Shown here in pieces: positions 48,607-60,054 of a stretch of DNA of 64,000 nt. Under the pieces are notes generated by a model. It was not told where the DNA came from. It made no database searches and saw nothing but the letters and a program-made list of their open reading frames with translations. Source of the DNA: Hesseltinella vesiculosa (lineage: Eukaryota > Mucoromycota > Mucoromycetes > Mucorales > Cunninghamellaceae); assembly GCA_002104935.1 (NCBI GenBank), contig MCGT01000049.1, positions 62,001 to 126,000 on the forward strand, given 5' to 3'. Positions within the stretch are counted from its first letter, which is position 1. Each line of letters begins with the position of its first letter. The position numbers were made by a program, and so were the translations under genes.

Positions 48607-48850
48607 TTTTCAATTGCTTACATTACTGACCTTTCCCGCTGCCCATCCCTCACCAAAAGGCTACCCTGGGAGCCACCAGGATAGACCAAAGCCATGAAAC
48701 TTGCCAGAGAAGTTCTTGCTGCTCATCAGTAGATTAGCTCGTTTTGTTCAATTGCTTACCATACCCACCTTGCCCGCCGCCCGCCCTCACCAAAGTGGCT
48801 ACCCTGAAAGCCAACCAAGGTAGACCATAGCCAAGAGCCACACAGAAAAT
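48607..48850. repeat. Diverged distal units of the 128 bp repeat
   Basis: Two more degenerate copies on the far side of the array, closely resembling those at 46780-47076 (shared CTCACCAAAAGGCTACCCTGG, CTGCTCATCAGTAGATTAG). The symmetric placement of old units at both edges and young units in the middle is the usual signature of unequal exchange. Confidence 0.7.
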
Positions 48851-49369
48851 AGGCATTGGAGAACAAGCATACATATCAAACAAGATGGGGTGTAAGAAGC
48901 AGGTAGCCTTAGTAGCGGGGGAAGATGTTTCTAACAGAAAATGGCAGGGAGAAAAAGCGTGTCTTTTTTTGGGGACTTACTAAACGGAGATCGATTACCA
49001 TCCAATGAAATGGATTCATGAAATAAATGAAAGTTCTACTGGGTTTGGTACATTAGTAAAAGCGAAGGACTGTAAGCCAATGAAAAGCAACCGTTTTCTT
49101 GTGGTTACCAGGCAAGACTCGTACTTGGGAAGAAGGGACACCATCGTTTGCCCACCACTGAAAGCAGCTTAGAAGTCCAGGAAATGGCTATTGACGGTCA
49201 GGAATCCATGGTATAGAAGCATTTGAACCATATTAAACGAATGGAATAAAGTAAACTATATGGTTGATGTCAAGAGTTTCCATAAGCTTGGTATTGTTCA
49301 CTTGGTTTGTCCTTTTTTTTAAAGAGAGTGGTTCTTAGTGTCTTTAGTGTAGTTTAGGTTTAATACAAA
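48851..49369. other. Gene-poor intergenic stretch
   Basis: No open frame with support, no repeat unit recognised and no RNA feature. AT-rich toward 49300. Confidence 0.4.
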
Positions 49370-49640
49370 CTTACCATTATCATTCTTCACCATTAACATT
49401 CATTTTAACATTATCATTCATCTTCATTATTAACGTAGATGATGAAAACAAAGCAAAAAAACAAACCAAAAAACAATACGGAAAACCTTTTTAAAAAAGG
49501 ATTCTTTGTTGAATTATGCTTTAGTATGATTTTACCATTGTCATACATCTTTACCATTAACATTCATGTTTGCCATTAGCACTTCACTCCATTGGTAACG
49601 AAGATCTGAACAAAATAAATAAACAATACTAGAAAACAAT
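49370..49640. repeat. Degenerate direct repeat, about 160 bp period
   Basis: Two copies of an AT-rich segment containing TTTACCATT-x-TCAT, TTCACCATTAACATTCAT (or TTTACCATTAACATTCAT), then AACGTAGATGATGAAAACAAA versus AACGAAGATCTGAACAAAAT. The copies begin near 49371 and 49531. Identity is partial, so this is an old duplication. Confidence 0.55.
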
Positions 49641-49799
49641 AGAAAACAAGAGGATGTTATGAAAAACCAAAAAACAGTTTCTTTATCTCGGTCGGCCTTG
49701 AGTTTCTTGATCTTGGTCGGCCTTTGAACGTCTAGCTGAACTTGTTTCCCTTTGAAAGTTGTTGAATTTTTCATTTTAAAAAAGTAAAAAAGCCTAGTG

Positions 49800-50400
49800 A
49801 TGAGGAACATAAAACATGCGCGGAAACATATCATTTTTACTTCCAAATTCTAACGGATTTCACACTTTTGTCGCGGTGCCCTTTTTTCCAATAGAAAAAA
49901 AATAATAATAAAACGCCGTTGCCTCGTCCAATGGGAGGCCTTCCATTGCTTTGCGGGGTGATCGACCGTGCGTATTAAATTTCCAGGGTGTCATTTGAAG
50001 GAAAGCTGCATGAATGGTACTTTTACAACACAAAAATGTACGAATATGAATCCTTTTGCTATCAAAATTCGAACGGATACCTCGTTTTTGCTGTGGGGTC
50101 TTTTGAAATAAAAAATGAAGCGCCGCTGTCAAACAATAGGAAGTTTATTTTGTTGTGGCGTGATCATCCGTGCGCTTCCAGTTTTGTGGAAATGCAAATG
50201 CACATGTGTTCAAAAAATAAAAACCGACGACCACAATATTACAAAAATGCGTTGGAGCCGCTCAGTTTAGCTTCTGATTTCTAGCCCAAGCATTGTCGCA
50301 AGGTCTATGTTATGTAATGAAAAATAAAAAAAGGAAACGTCGCCATCAGCCAATGGGAAGTATCCCGTATGTTGTGGGATGGCTTCTTGCTTGTCCAGAA
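49800..50400. repeat. Three degenerate tandem copies, about 205-220 bp period
   Basis: Copies share, in order, AAATTC-x-AACGGAT, TTGTCGCGGTG or TTGCTGTGGGG, an A-rich run, ACGCCGTTG or GCGCCGCTG or ACGTCGCCA, CCAATGGGAGG or ACAATAGGAAG or CCAATGGGAAG, and a GTG-rich block before GATC-x-CCGTGCG. Positions of the first element are near 49847 and 50067; the third copy is recognised from about 50290. No coding function is evident. Confidence 0.55.
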
Positions 50401-50781
50401 CACACACAACTTCTCTCTATATGATCCCATGATTCCGGTTAAAAAAGCATCAACATTACTTGCTGAACTATTCCTGTTTCATGGCTGCATTTGATACGAC
50501 AATCTCCATCGACAAGGCGAAAGATGATGTTTACCTTGTGGGGTTTTTGTTCCAGTCTACTGTGTTCTTCCTCTTCATTTGTGTGCAGCTATCTTGTTAC
50601 AGACAAAAACTTCATCATACATTTTGAACCTTATTACTAGATGAGGATGCAAATATGGATGGAATGCACAGGGAAAAAAATAACACCACGGGGAAAGTCT
50701 ACGTCACCTTGGTAAAATGTTGGCGAGCCCCCTGGTGAATTTTCAAGTTTCACCAATGTCACACGTGGGACACGTTGGTGA

Positions 50782-50843
50782 CTCCTTGGTAAATTAAGTT
50801 GACCCAGGGTCACCTTGGTGAATTCCCAAAATTTACCAAGGAG
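50782..50843. repeat. Perfect 14 bp inverted repeat with 34 bp loop
   Basis: CTCCTTGGTAAATT at 50782-50795 is the exact reverse complement of AATTTACCAAGGAG at 50830-50843. The loop carries further copies of the CACCTTGGTGAATT/TTGGTGA theme, and related words (CACCTTGGTAAAA, CCTGGTGAATTT, CACGTTGGTGA) occur from 50705 on. It may be the end of a small inverted-repeat element or a regulatory palindrome cluster. Confidence 0.8.
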
Positions 50844-52786
50844 ACCATTTATTTGGTGGATTGCTCGAATTTACCTAACCTACTACCAATGCTCTCGCCG
50901 GCTGCTTTTCACTGCGATGCTTACATTATGGATTGTTTCATTGCTTCCGTTTATTCATCACTACATTCATGTAATCATTGATGGGAGGCGTCTGGGCCGT
51001 CCTGTTTTTTTTCGTTTCACCAAACAACAAAAATAAAAAAAAAGAGAGCGGGGGTGATGACCGTTGGGTTGCCAGACAAAACTGCAATGTTCATAAACGC
51101 AAAGCCTTGCAAAAGAGGGCAAATGGGTCGGTGAAGTGGATGGCGAGTTGCACTTCTAACAGCACGTTCACTGCTGAGTTTTTCATCACACAGCTTATGG
51201 AACCAAGTTAGACAGGGTGGATCTCCAAGTTGCAAACGCCTATTCCGTGAGTTCAAGGACAGCACCTTTGGCAATACAAGGACAGTTATCGGGATAGATC
51301 TCGGTGGCTGCAACAGAAAGTATCTACGAATGCGCTGATCCAGGACACAAAAAAACCAAAGGTTTTGCGCCGTGCTTGCAGGAACGTTTTTCAGATGCCA
51401 AGATGCAAGGGGATGTTCTCGTCATCAACTCTTGAATCAATCAAAACAGTGATACGTCAACTTATCTTTCTTATTATTTTAGTGTTTGCAAATCTTTCGT
51501 ACAATATGGCATTGGTATCAACACTACTTGTAGAGTAATGGAATGTGATTGCACAAAAAAAAAAGTTGGATGAAAAAAAACCAAAAAAAAAGCAAGACGT
51601 GGGATCTGAAGGCCTATGCAGCGTCGGACATTAAACTGCTTTTTTTCGTTTTGAAAAAAAAAAAAAAAGGAAACGCGTCACAGTACATTTGAGTGATTGC
51701 ATCGATCTGTAATTTTGTATATTTGCGTAAATGCATGATTGGCGATGGTGGTAAAAAAAAACAAGGCCGATTAACAAAGGCTACCCAGCCAACTATTGCT
51801 CACTTTCATTTTGTCACCTCTGATCCCCCCGCTAAAAAAATGCAAAAATCGGCCGTTTTCATTAGGGGACCCCCAGGCGATCGGATCAAAAATCACATTG
51901 CAAAATTGCTCTAAATAAATTCATTCAGGATTTGCATACGATTGCAAAATGACGAAGAATAACATTAATTTAAATTGTAACTCTCCCAGACACCCTATGG
52001 AAGAGTTAAAAAGTCGGCAAACACACTAGACATGATGTCAAACGCACTTGAAATTGATTTAGCAGTTCGCCCGATTAGCTCACTCACCACAAATACTTGT
52101 CCGCAGCCATGCGTTAGGATCCTATTCAAGATATCAGGCCATTCAGACACTGGAATGAATGAGCTTAGCGCAAAGCGAAGCCTGCAACTCAGTACACCAG
52201 ATGCGTCATTTAAACGTTTTGGCAGAATTTTTTCTTGGCAGGTGAACCGGAGGTGTCAAGGATGGTTTTTTTCAGTAACATCACCCTCGCATATTTTACC
52301 CATGTCAAATTTCACATGGAGTCATTCTCTTAAAATGCTGTAGACGTCTTTTTTTTTTTGGAGGTTGAGGATCCTTGGAGATGGTCCTTGCTGAAAAAGT
52401 TTGGAGTAGGAAGGGTGATAAAAGAGAGAATACGAAGCACAAAGAAAAAATGAAGGGAATAGACTTTTAAAAAATAGCTCACATTTCAACAACCGTGCAA
52501 AAAAAGTAATAATATAAAAGGACAGGCCAGCGTGAAGAGGCGGGAGACGCTCTTTTTCTCCCATGTTAAAAACCAAGCAGCTTGAGCCATTGGGCAAATG
52601 GGAGTGTGCATTACAAAATGGCTTTTATTGTTCAAGAGAAACATAAAAATCCAACGCAAAATAAATAAGGCACTAAGGAGTAACAGGGGATATGATGACG
52701 ATTGGGGAAAAAATGAGAGGTGTAAGAGAAAAAGTGGAATGGGTGGCCATGAGGCGACCATTTGGCTTTTTTTGTTTGTTCAGTCT
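50844..52786. other. Gene-poor region, nothing firmly identified
   Basis: Several short open frames (50799-51211 plus, 52032-52343 plus, 52486-52761 minus) show no motif, and frames are broken by stops every 100-300 bases. The stretch 51050-51450 reads like decayed coding sequence but I cannot name an origin. The last 300 bases are probably 3' sequence of the membrane protein gene. Confidence 0.4.
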
Positions 52787-53665
52787 CTAGACATGGTATT
52801 GGCGGGTGGAGCCGTTTTCGGCCTTTTCATCAAATTCGCCAATGTCGTCAATGTCAATGTCGACTACGTCGTTGGCAGTAACATCGTGAGGTTGAGGACC
52901 ATCCTTACGCTTGACCCATTGGGAGGAGAAGAGCGAGCCCCAGAAGATAGCAAAGAGGTAGAAGAGACGGTAGCACACGTATTCAGACACATAGGCGACG
53001 TAGACATCGTGGTCGTTTGTCTTGGAGAGTAAGTTGTAGTTGATGGTGAGCACCAAGACGCCAGGCACAAGGAGCATGTAGTAGAAGACAAAGGTGTAAT
53101 AAAACGTGTTGACCTTGCGCCAGTAAGCCAAAAACAGCAAGAACACGCCGCCGACAAAGCCAAAGAACATGTAGATGGAAATCTGGTAGGCTGCAGGGAT
53201 GCAGTTGACAATGGAAGGGGGGGTGGTGGCGTTCATGACCATTTTCACAATACCAAGAATGGCATAGCACACGCCAAAGACACCAAACAGACCGAGAGCA
53301 AGCAAGTAAAGCAAGTGGTTGAGGATCCAGACGGTAGGAACACGAGGCCGCGAGCGGAAGACTTCAATGGCGCACAACCAGACGGCCAAGCGACCGAGGT
53401 ATTCGACGACCGAGATAATATAATAAATCAGCTCATAGACCCCAGCGTCGTGAATGATCGTATACTGCACTTCGCATAAAATGTAATAAGCCATGTAGCT
53501 GAAGGCGGCTGTGATCAAGTATGCCTGAGGCATAAAGTTCTTGAAGTAGACAGCACTGGCATTGGCAACCAAAAAGGTCGCAATGCTGAACGCAAGAAGT
53601 GAACGGTTGCAAGCGAGTTCGAGTTTGAGATTGTCGGGTGAGACGAGCGAGATGTCACTGTTCAT
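52787..53665 (-). CDS. Intronless polytopic membrane protein (about seven TM helices)
   Basis: Single exon, 292 aa, ATG at 53665. After about 20 polar residues there are about seven hydrophobic helices, among them SLLAFSIATFLVANASAVYF, AYLITAAFSYMAYYILC, LLYLLALGLFGVFGVCYAILG, ISIYMFFGFVGGVFLLFLAYW and FVFYYMLLVPGVLVLTINYNLL. The C-terminal 35 residues are highly acidic (VVDIDIDDIGEFDEKAE). The topology recalls fungal seven-helix membrane proteins of unknown role, but no retinal lysine motif or G-protein receptor signature is evident. The lack of introns contrasts with most neighbours. Confidence 0.75.
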   Translation of the reverse strand: MNSDISLVSPDNLKLELACNRSLLAFSIATFLVANASAVYFKNFMPQAYLITAAFSYMAYYILCEVQYTIIHDAGVYELIYYIISVVEYLGRLAVWLCAIEVFRSRPRVPTVWILNHLLYLLALGLFGVFGVCYAILGIVKMVMNATTPPSIVNCIPAAYQISIYMFFGFVGGVFLLFLAYWRKVNTFYYTFVFYYMLLVPGVLVLTINYNLLSKTNDHDVYVAYVSEYVCYRLFYLFAIFWGSLFSSQWVKRKDGPQPHDVTANDVVDIDIDDIGEFDEKAENGSTRQYHV

Positions 53666-55998
53666 TATTACTATTTTCTTTTATAACGATGTCGATGTTC
53701 GAATAGGTGAGTGAATGGAAGGAAAGGAGAGAAGGAAAGGGACAAGGACACGATTGAAAATAAAGAGGTTGAAGAAGAAAAAAGGGGGAAGCGGCTGAAA
53801 TTCCCCACTTTATTTTTTCAGGTTATTTTTGGCTGGAAAAAAAAAAAAAGTAAATCTCAGCTGGCTATGCTTATTGGTGGGCGATGGGAGTACACCGGGT
53901 CAAGGGAATAAAAAAAGGTTGGTGCCACCGACCCAAAACAAACCATGCTCAATTTCTTTTTCTTTTTTTTTTCATAGCTCTGGGTATCTTTCAATCTGTG
54001 CTAGGGCCAACGATCGTGACCCATTACGGCTGGTACCAATAAAAAAGCGTCACACTGACGAAAATCGTCCTACCTATCCTCTTTCAGTCTCAACTTTATT
54101 GATTCGGTCACCAAATGTTGAAACCTCTTTTTAAACCATCGACATCTTTTGCTTGTCATGTTCACGTTGATGACGAGTGCCTTTTTACATTTTCAAAAAA
54201 AAAAAAAGAAAACGTCACTTTGAAATAGGCTCTATGTAGTACCACATTTCGTGTCACTTTTGAATTTGTTTCGATGCTCAATGTGGAATAATTCACTTTG
54301 AAAGCATGAAGTTCTCACCAGTGAAGCTGACTTTGAAAAAAAAATTCATTGCCATATGCCTTTCATCCCACAAAACATTCTCTGTCTTTTCGACAAAAAA
54401 AAGGGGGGAAACATCATTAAATGCACCAACGTCATTGATCAAAGATTCCTGGAGATGTTTAAGAAAAAAAACGCTCATTTTGTTTGTTTCTGTCTTTGAG
54501 GAAAACCAGCAGTGCATAAAAAAAAAAAACTAGGTTCTGCGGGTGAGAAACTTTGTTTCGTTGGCTGCTCTTGTCTGAATAATGAATGGACCTTTTTTTT
54601 AAGTTCCTTGCCTTCATCAGGCAGGTTCAACTGTCCTCCATCCCTCATCCCCATCTCATTGCTAGTCACCCAAAGTTTGACCATCATCATCGGTCAAAAT
54701 GAGGCGCCTCGTCCAACACTGCCTCTTTTTTGTTCACATTGGTACAATGATTGTCCCAAAAGAAGCGGAGAAAAAATGCCCAACACTGCGGTCTCCATTT
54801 CCTGTTTGAAATCACCCTCTTCTTTCATTCATTACGAAACGCTATCAGAAATATGAAGAAATGAGTTCCTCAATGGTCAAGGCACTGTAGCCACCTGCCA
54901 GCCTTGTGGGTGGATCATTTTACTTCCCCACCAAGTGCTCTGGATTGAATCCATGACACACATGCGATATAGTACCATTGACCAACAGACTCTCTCCAGA
55001 AGAGCTCTTCACTTTGCTTTCAGATTAGCCGAGGACATCCGTAGGCCAGCTCGATTCACTGAAGTCTCGCTCCGCCCACGCAAACCACCATCATCATCAG
55101 TACCTACGAAATAAGGTCAGACGGCTTTGGGTGGCTAATCTTCAGCCAGGGGTTTTGAACAGGCGCACAAGAGCAATTTCTTTTCTTGAAAGAGAGATAA
55201 CCTACGAAAATAAGGCATGCGCACAGGCCACGTTCAACCCAAAAATGGCAAAGCCTGGACCCAATCCTTTTCTTTTTTTTTTTTTTTTTTGCCACGCGTC
55301 ATTTTTCTCATGTATCTTTCCCTTTGTTTTTTTGTTTTTTTTTTTCTCTGAATGATTCGATCAAAGGACATTAACAACAAAAAATGTCGAGGTTAAATGA
55401 TGCTGGTGACAAAGTGGTACGTCATCATGCTACCTTTTTTTTATTCTTGAAGTTTTAATCCTAATCAAAAAAGAAAAGCACGTTGCCAATCCAATCCAAT
55501 TCATTGCTTCTCCCTCAATGTCTGACTGAGATCAGCCATGCCTTTGCCCGGAACGTTGTTGATCCCAATTCTCCCTTCTCTCACTCTTGACTTCAAGGCG
55601 ATCATCCATGGCCCTGTGCGCCCCAAGGTAACTTGAGAGGTCCATAGGATCACGGCGAGCCATCCTCTGTTTTTTATTCTTCCTGCCTTTACTGATTTCA
55701 TTTTTTATGCCGTTCCAGTTGGAAAGTGTCGAATTCACAAATCAAAGGCTGTGATATATGGCTCAAAAGCACTACCTTTCGATCACCAACAAAACGATGC
55801 ACTTCCTCCTGGTGCCTTTCACGTGCCACCCCCCTCGGCAGATGATTATTTGGAGGTGCACGACGGCAAACAAGACCCTCAATTCTGTGGAAACCCTTGG
55901 CACACCTTCCTCTCGTCAAGCCAATTTGACAGCACATACACACACCTGGCTCCCATCGATCAAAACGGAACGATTTCTCAAAGATGACTTGTTTTTAT
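53666..55998. other. 2.3 kb intergenic region
   Basis: Between the membrane protein gene and the first hydrolase gene. Four similar words (TCACTTTGAAA, TCACTTTTGAA, TCACTTTGAAA, TGACTTTGAAA) begin at 54215, 54254, 54293 and 54328, spaced 39, 39 and 35 bases. A minus-strand frame (55532-55738; only internal ATG, MARRDPMDLSSYLGAHRAMDD) is polar and could be a small gene, but no start or splice partner is convincing. No other feature seen. Confidence 0.4.
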
Positions 55999-57247
55999 TT
56001 AAAAGCAGTCGTGGATAAAGGCATTGATGGAGTGCAAGGTGTGTTTGTACACGCCGGTAGGGATGGCGTAAGAGGCATAGCCGTGGATGGCACCAATCAT
56101 TCGGATGCAAGTGGTATCGACGCCGGCCTCAGTCAATCGTCGAGCATAGTGCTCACCGTTGTCACGCAGGACATCGCATTCGGCAGTAATCACCATGGCG
56201 CGAGGCAGTCCCTTCATTTGTTCGTCAGTAGCCAGAAGAGGAGCGAACCGGAAGTCACTAAGAGCGTCGGCACCATCAGGAAGATACTTCTTCGTAAAGA
56301 AATCCACATCCTTCTGAGATAGCACATAGTCACCCTTTCCAAACTCTTCAAAAGACGCATAATCTTGAGGTCTTTCACTTGCAGAAGGATAGAGCAACAC
56401 CTGACCTTTCAAAATATCAGGGTGACCACGCTCGTTGAGCAACACTGAGAAAGAAAAACGAATGAGCTATTGATGCACTTTTGCCGGTTTCTTTCTGTCC
56501 CATGATTGTCTTACAAGCTGTCACAGCAGTCATGGTGCCACCTAACGAAGTCAATAAAAAGGAGGGTGAGGACACGCATGGATCTCGGTCTCACAACCGG
56601 TCACTCACCAGCAGAATCGCCGGCCATCACAAGTTTGTTGCTGTCGACGTTCAGAGAAGCGGCATTTCCATGGATCCACAGCGCAGCTTCATACACCTCT
56701 TCAACAGCCACGGGGAATTTGACTTCGGGTGAGAGGCTATAGTCGACAAACAAGACCGCCACGTTGGCAAGAGCACAGACCTGGATTGGCAGCAAATGGA
56801 AGAAACGCGATAAGCACTTGGGAAACGATTTCTTCACATCTCTCTCGCAAACCTACGTCCTTGACCAGCTTTTCATGCGTCTTAAAACTACCAATGACCC
56901 AGCCACCCCCATGGCTAGCCGGAAGAAGCAATAAAAAAAAACCTGTCAGAACGATCTTAAACGCACACACACGCAAAATATTACAGGTAAATCAATCCAG
57001 GTAGCACATCAGTTTCAGCACCAGGTGGGCGCACAGAGATGAGCTTGACGGTATGGTCACCAACAGGTATGTCTCGCTCTTGCACCACAGTGTCCGGTAC
57101 AGAAAAGCCGGGAGGGCGCGGCGTGGCTGCTTCGCGTTGACGAAGAGCAACAGGTTCCAAGTTGGACATGGTTATGTTATTTTTGCGCATCATTTCCTTC
57201 AACGCGACATAGTAGGGATGTGGCTTGGGGGATGATGGAGATGTCAT
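55999..57247 (-). CDS. Alpha/beta-hydrolase fold-3 esterase, tandem copy 1
   Basis: Exons on the minus strand 57247..56985, 56914..56857, 56780..56609, 56541..56515, 56444..55999; 321 aa. HSL-type esterase layout: oxyanion-hole HGGGW (about residues 89-93), the CALANVAVLFVDYSLSPEVKFPVAVEEV block, nucleophile elbow GDSAG (Ser near 164), acidic residue in ECDVLRDNGEHYARRL and catalytic His in the GAIHGYAS segment. Such enzymes hydrolyse short-chain esters or lipids; substrate is not predictable. No signal peptide, so probably cytosolic. All introns are GT-AG. First of four paralogues on the same strand with identical internal exon sizes (58, 172, 27 nt). Confidence 0.9.
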
Positions 57248-57801
57248 GGATAAATATGAAATGCAGAAACAGTGCGAAATGTTAAAAAAGCAACGTAAAA
57301 AAATGTCTGAACCTTTTATACTGTATTCTTGCCAAACTCCGACTCTTCCCACAAATCATCCGGGCAAATGTTTGGCCGGCAATTGTCAGCTCGTTTCGTT
57401 TCAGAGATGTCAGACCGCTGTATCTACTGTTTAGAGGTCAATGGGAAAGGCACCTTCGTTCGATCATTAAACCTGGAACGGCCAGAAATGAAAATCTCGG
57501 AACACTGCAAAGTGGTGGTCTTGAGGTCTGTTAGAAGCGACGCTTTTTTTTTTTGTCTGCATGTTCGTACCACTTTGGGCAAGCATGTTTCCCACCTTTG
57601 TAATTAAAAAATTCGACACTTTTTCCCGTGAAATGTAAAATATCCTTATTTGGCTGTCGTATCTGATAAGGACGGCAAAGATTACCCTTTGACCTTCGAA
57701 AAGCTCAGGAACAATGAACCCATCAAATAGGAACATCTGGAAAATCTGCTAGATCCCGATACAGAACATTGTTCAGTGGACTTGAATAAAAATTGACAGA
57801 T
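57248..57801. other. Spacer between hydrolase copies 1 and 2
   Basis: Contains the promoter of copy 1 and 3' sequence of copy 2. A minus-strand frame (57467-57736) has no motif. No decayed hydrolase fragment recognised. Confidence 0.4.
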
Positions 57802-58976
57802 TTATTGGTTGACAAGCTTGTTAATCAAATCCATAGCATCCCGTTTAATACCAGTATCAATGGGGAAACACAAAAAGCCATGAACACCGCCAATCATTCT
57901 TACACAGCTAACATCAACACCAGCATTGGCTAGTTTTTGACCATAATGTTCAGCACCGTCTCTCAAGATGTCACATTCAGCAGTCAAGATCAACGTGCGT
58001 GGTTGGGTTTTCAACAGCTCTTCGCTTGCCAGGAGAGGGTCGAAGCGGAAATCATCGGGAGGGTTGGTGTCATCGGTGAGGTACAGTTTCATAAAGTACA
58101 ACATGTCATCATTGGATAAAAGGTACTTGCCAAACAGTTTAGCAGATTCATATTTGCCATTGTCAACGGTTGACACAGGGTAGAGCATGATCTGACCCTT
58201 GACGATGTCTGGATAGCCACGATCATGAAGCATCACTAATCAATTCAACTGTCAATACCTGCTGCGAGCCATTCTCGTTTTTTTATTCACCACTTACAAT
58301 TCGTCACGGCAGTCAAATTGCCACCTGTTCCAAAAAAGAGGGTCAGGATCAACAAATTCAAACCACGCAGCCACTAATATGTCCACTTGCCTGCGGAATC
58401 ACCACCCATCGTTAATCTGCTGCCATCAACCTTCAATTTCTCGGCGTTTTCATGGATCCAGAGGGTAGCGTTATAGCATTCTTCGGGAAGAACGGGGAAC
58501 GTGGCTTCGGGGGCAAGGGAATACTCTACGAACAACACAGCTACATGAGAGTGGACGCAAATCTAAAGAAAAATGGCATCAGTTCAACGTTGTCATTTGA
58601 ACCGTAATAAGCTTACCTCTTTGACAAATCCGCTGTAGCCTTTATAGTCACCAAGAATAAAACCACCACCGTGCCTACGAAAAAGAAACTTGAACAAATG
58701 ACATGGCTCATTTTTTTTTTTTTACAAGTAAATCAGGCCAGGAAGGATATCATTCTCAGTACCAAGAGGACGGAGTGCAAACACCTTGATGTTAAAGCCA
58801 CCAGCTGTCACTTCGAATTCATTTTCCAACACATCAGGACCCGTGCCTGATGTTGGGGCCATTGATTCACGCAACACCTTAATGTCTTGGTCAGCAAGGG
58901 TGATGTTAGCTGCTGGCATTTCTTTGAAGAAAGCTTGATAAACTGGGAGGGGGACTGGGGTGTATGGGTAAGACAT
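57802..58976 (-). CDS. Alpha/beta-hydrolase fold-3 esterase, tandem copy 2
   Basis: Exons on the minus strand 58976..58726, 58674..58617, 58562..58391, 58324..58298, 58235..57802; 313 aa. It retains HGGGF, HVAVLFVEYSLAPEATFPVLPEECYNATLW, GDSAG, ECDILRDGAEHYGQKL and GGVHGFLCF, so the Ser-Asp-His triad is intact. The N-terminal cap is the most diverged of the set (LRESMAPTSGTGPDVLENEF). Intron 3 begins with GC (GCAAGT, minus strand from 58390). Reading it as a donor restores the Gly after the nucleophile elbow, as in the other copies. Confidence 0.9.
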
Positions 58977-60054
58977 TGTGAGTAGAAGTCAGTAACAAAG
59001 TTGTTTGAGGGAAAAACATGTTCGTCGCGAGTTTTTGCATGATTTTTAAACTGCTTGCAGGAAAAAGTACAATTACCCGAAGGTCAGCGGGCGCCGGTGG
59101 CCATTTGGTTCCCAGCAAGCTAAACCACTAGTCAAAAAAGTACTAAAAATAACCTTTGTTTGACTCCGATGATCTAACTGACCTTTTCAGTCCAGGCTCA
59201 TTGGCCCCGCAAATCGCCATTCCAAGCTCTCCCAGATATCCAGCCAATGGGAACCGAACTTGTCTGCTCGGATGAAATGCGCTCGACTTTGAATTTCCCA
59301 TCATCGGAAAGGTGCCGAAAAAAAAAATTGAGCTTCATGACAATCGCCAGTCTTCCAATATATTTTGGCTGTTCATGGCAGTAATACAATTGCAGAAAGC
59401 AAAGTGCACAGATCATTTTTCTTTGACATGGTAAGCTCAAGGATGGACATGCTGCTGTGCGGAGGGCTGACATCGCGCCAAATTCCTTGTCAGCACTATA
59501 GCTTCCACGAGACCATTTCCCAGTGGCAACTCTCTTTCGTAATCGCTCCTTGTCCTCTCTGGTTTACTCATGAACACAGATTCCCACTCTTGTGTCCTCT
59601 GCTTCAGGCAGACGGCTAAATGGTTCCTATGTGAAAAGTTGACTGAGTTGGTGAAAAGGCGGGGAAATAAAGAGAAAGGGTGGGCTTGCTGTGCATGGGA
59701 AAGGCAAGGTCAGTGCACGTGCGCACTCGTTAAAAAAAGAACCAAACTCTATGCGAAAACCTCGCACAAACTTGTGCATTAAATACCACCCTTACAGCAT
59801 CTCATCACCGACTTGACATAGTCTCCAAAAACATGGCTGATGAGAGGTTGAGTTCTACTCATGAAGCACCCTGCCAAAATTCTGAAGCCCGAAATTTCTG
59901 CCTTTTTTTTTTTTTTTGTCCCTGATTGTTCAGTTCTGGCTAGTGGGGCAATATCCTTAGTCAGCTCCACTGTTTGCAACCCTCGTTTTCTAGGATAATA
60001 TCAGCTGTGACTAAAATTAGAGTTGCACATTTTATTTATTCATTGGAACAGGGC
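58977..60054. other. Spacer between hydrolase copies 2 and 3
   Basis: About 1.1 kb with no recognisable hydrolase remnant and no supported gene. A T-run lies near 59905. It is roughly twice the length of the other spacers in the cluster. Confidence 0.4.

Noticed and set aside
46780..48850. Centromere or telomere-type satellite
   Set aside because: Array is short, lies between ordinary genes and has no telomere-like word or retroelement.
51017..51450. Possible decayed transposase
   Set aside because: A few cysteine/aromatic words look protein-like but no catalytic motif, terminal repeats or target duplication could be found.
55532..55738. 68-codon minus-strand polar frame
   Set aside because: First codon is GTG, the internal ATG leaves only 43 residues, and no upstream exon joins it.
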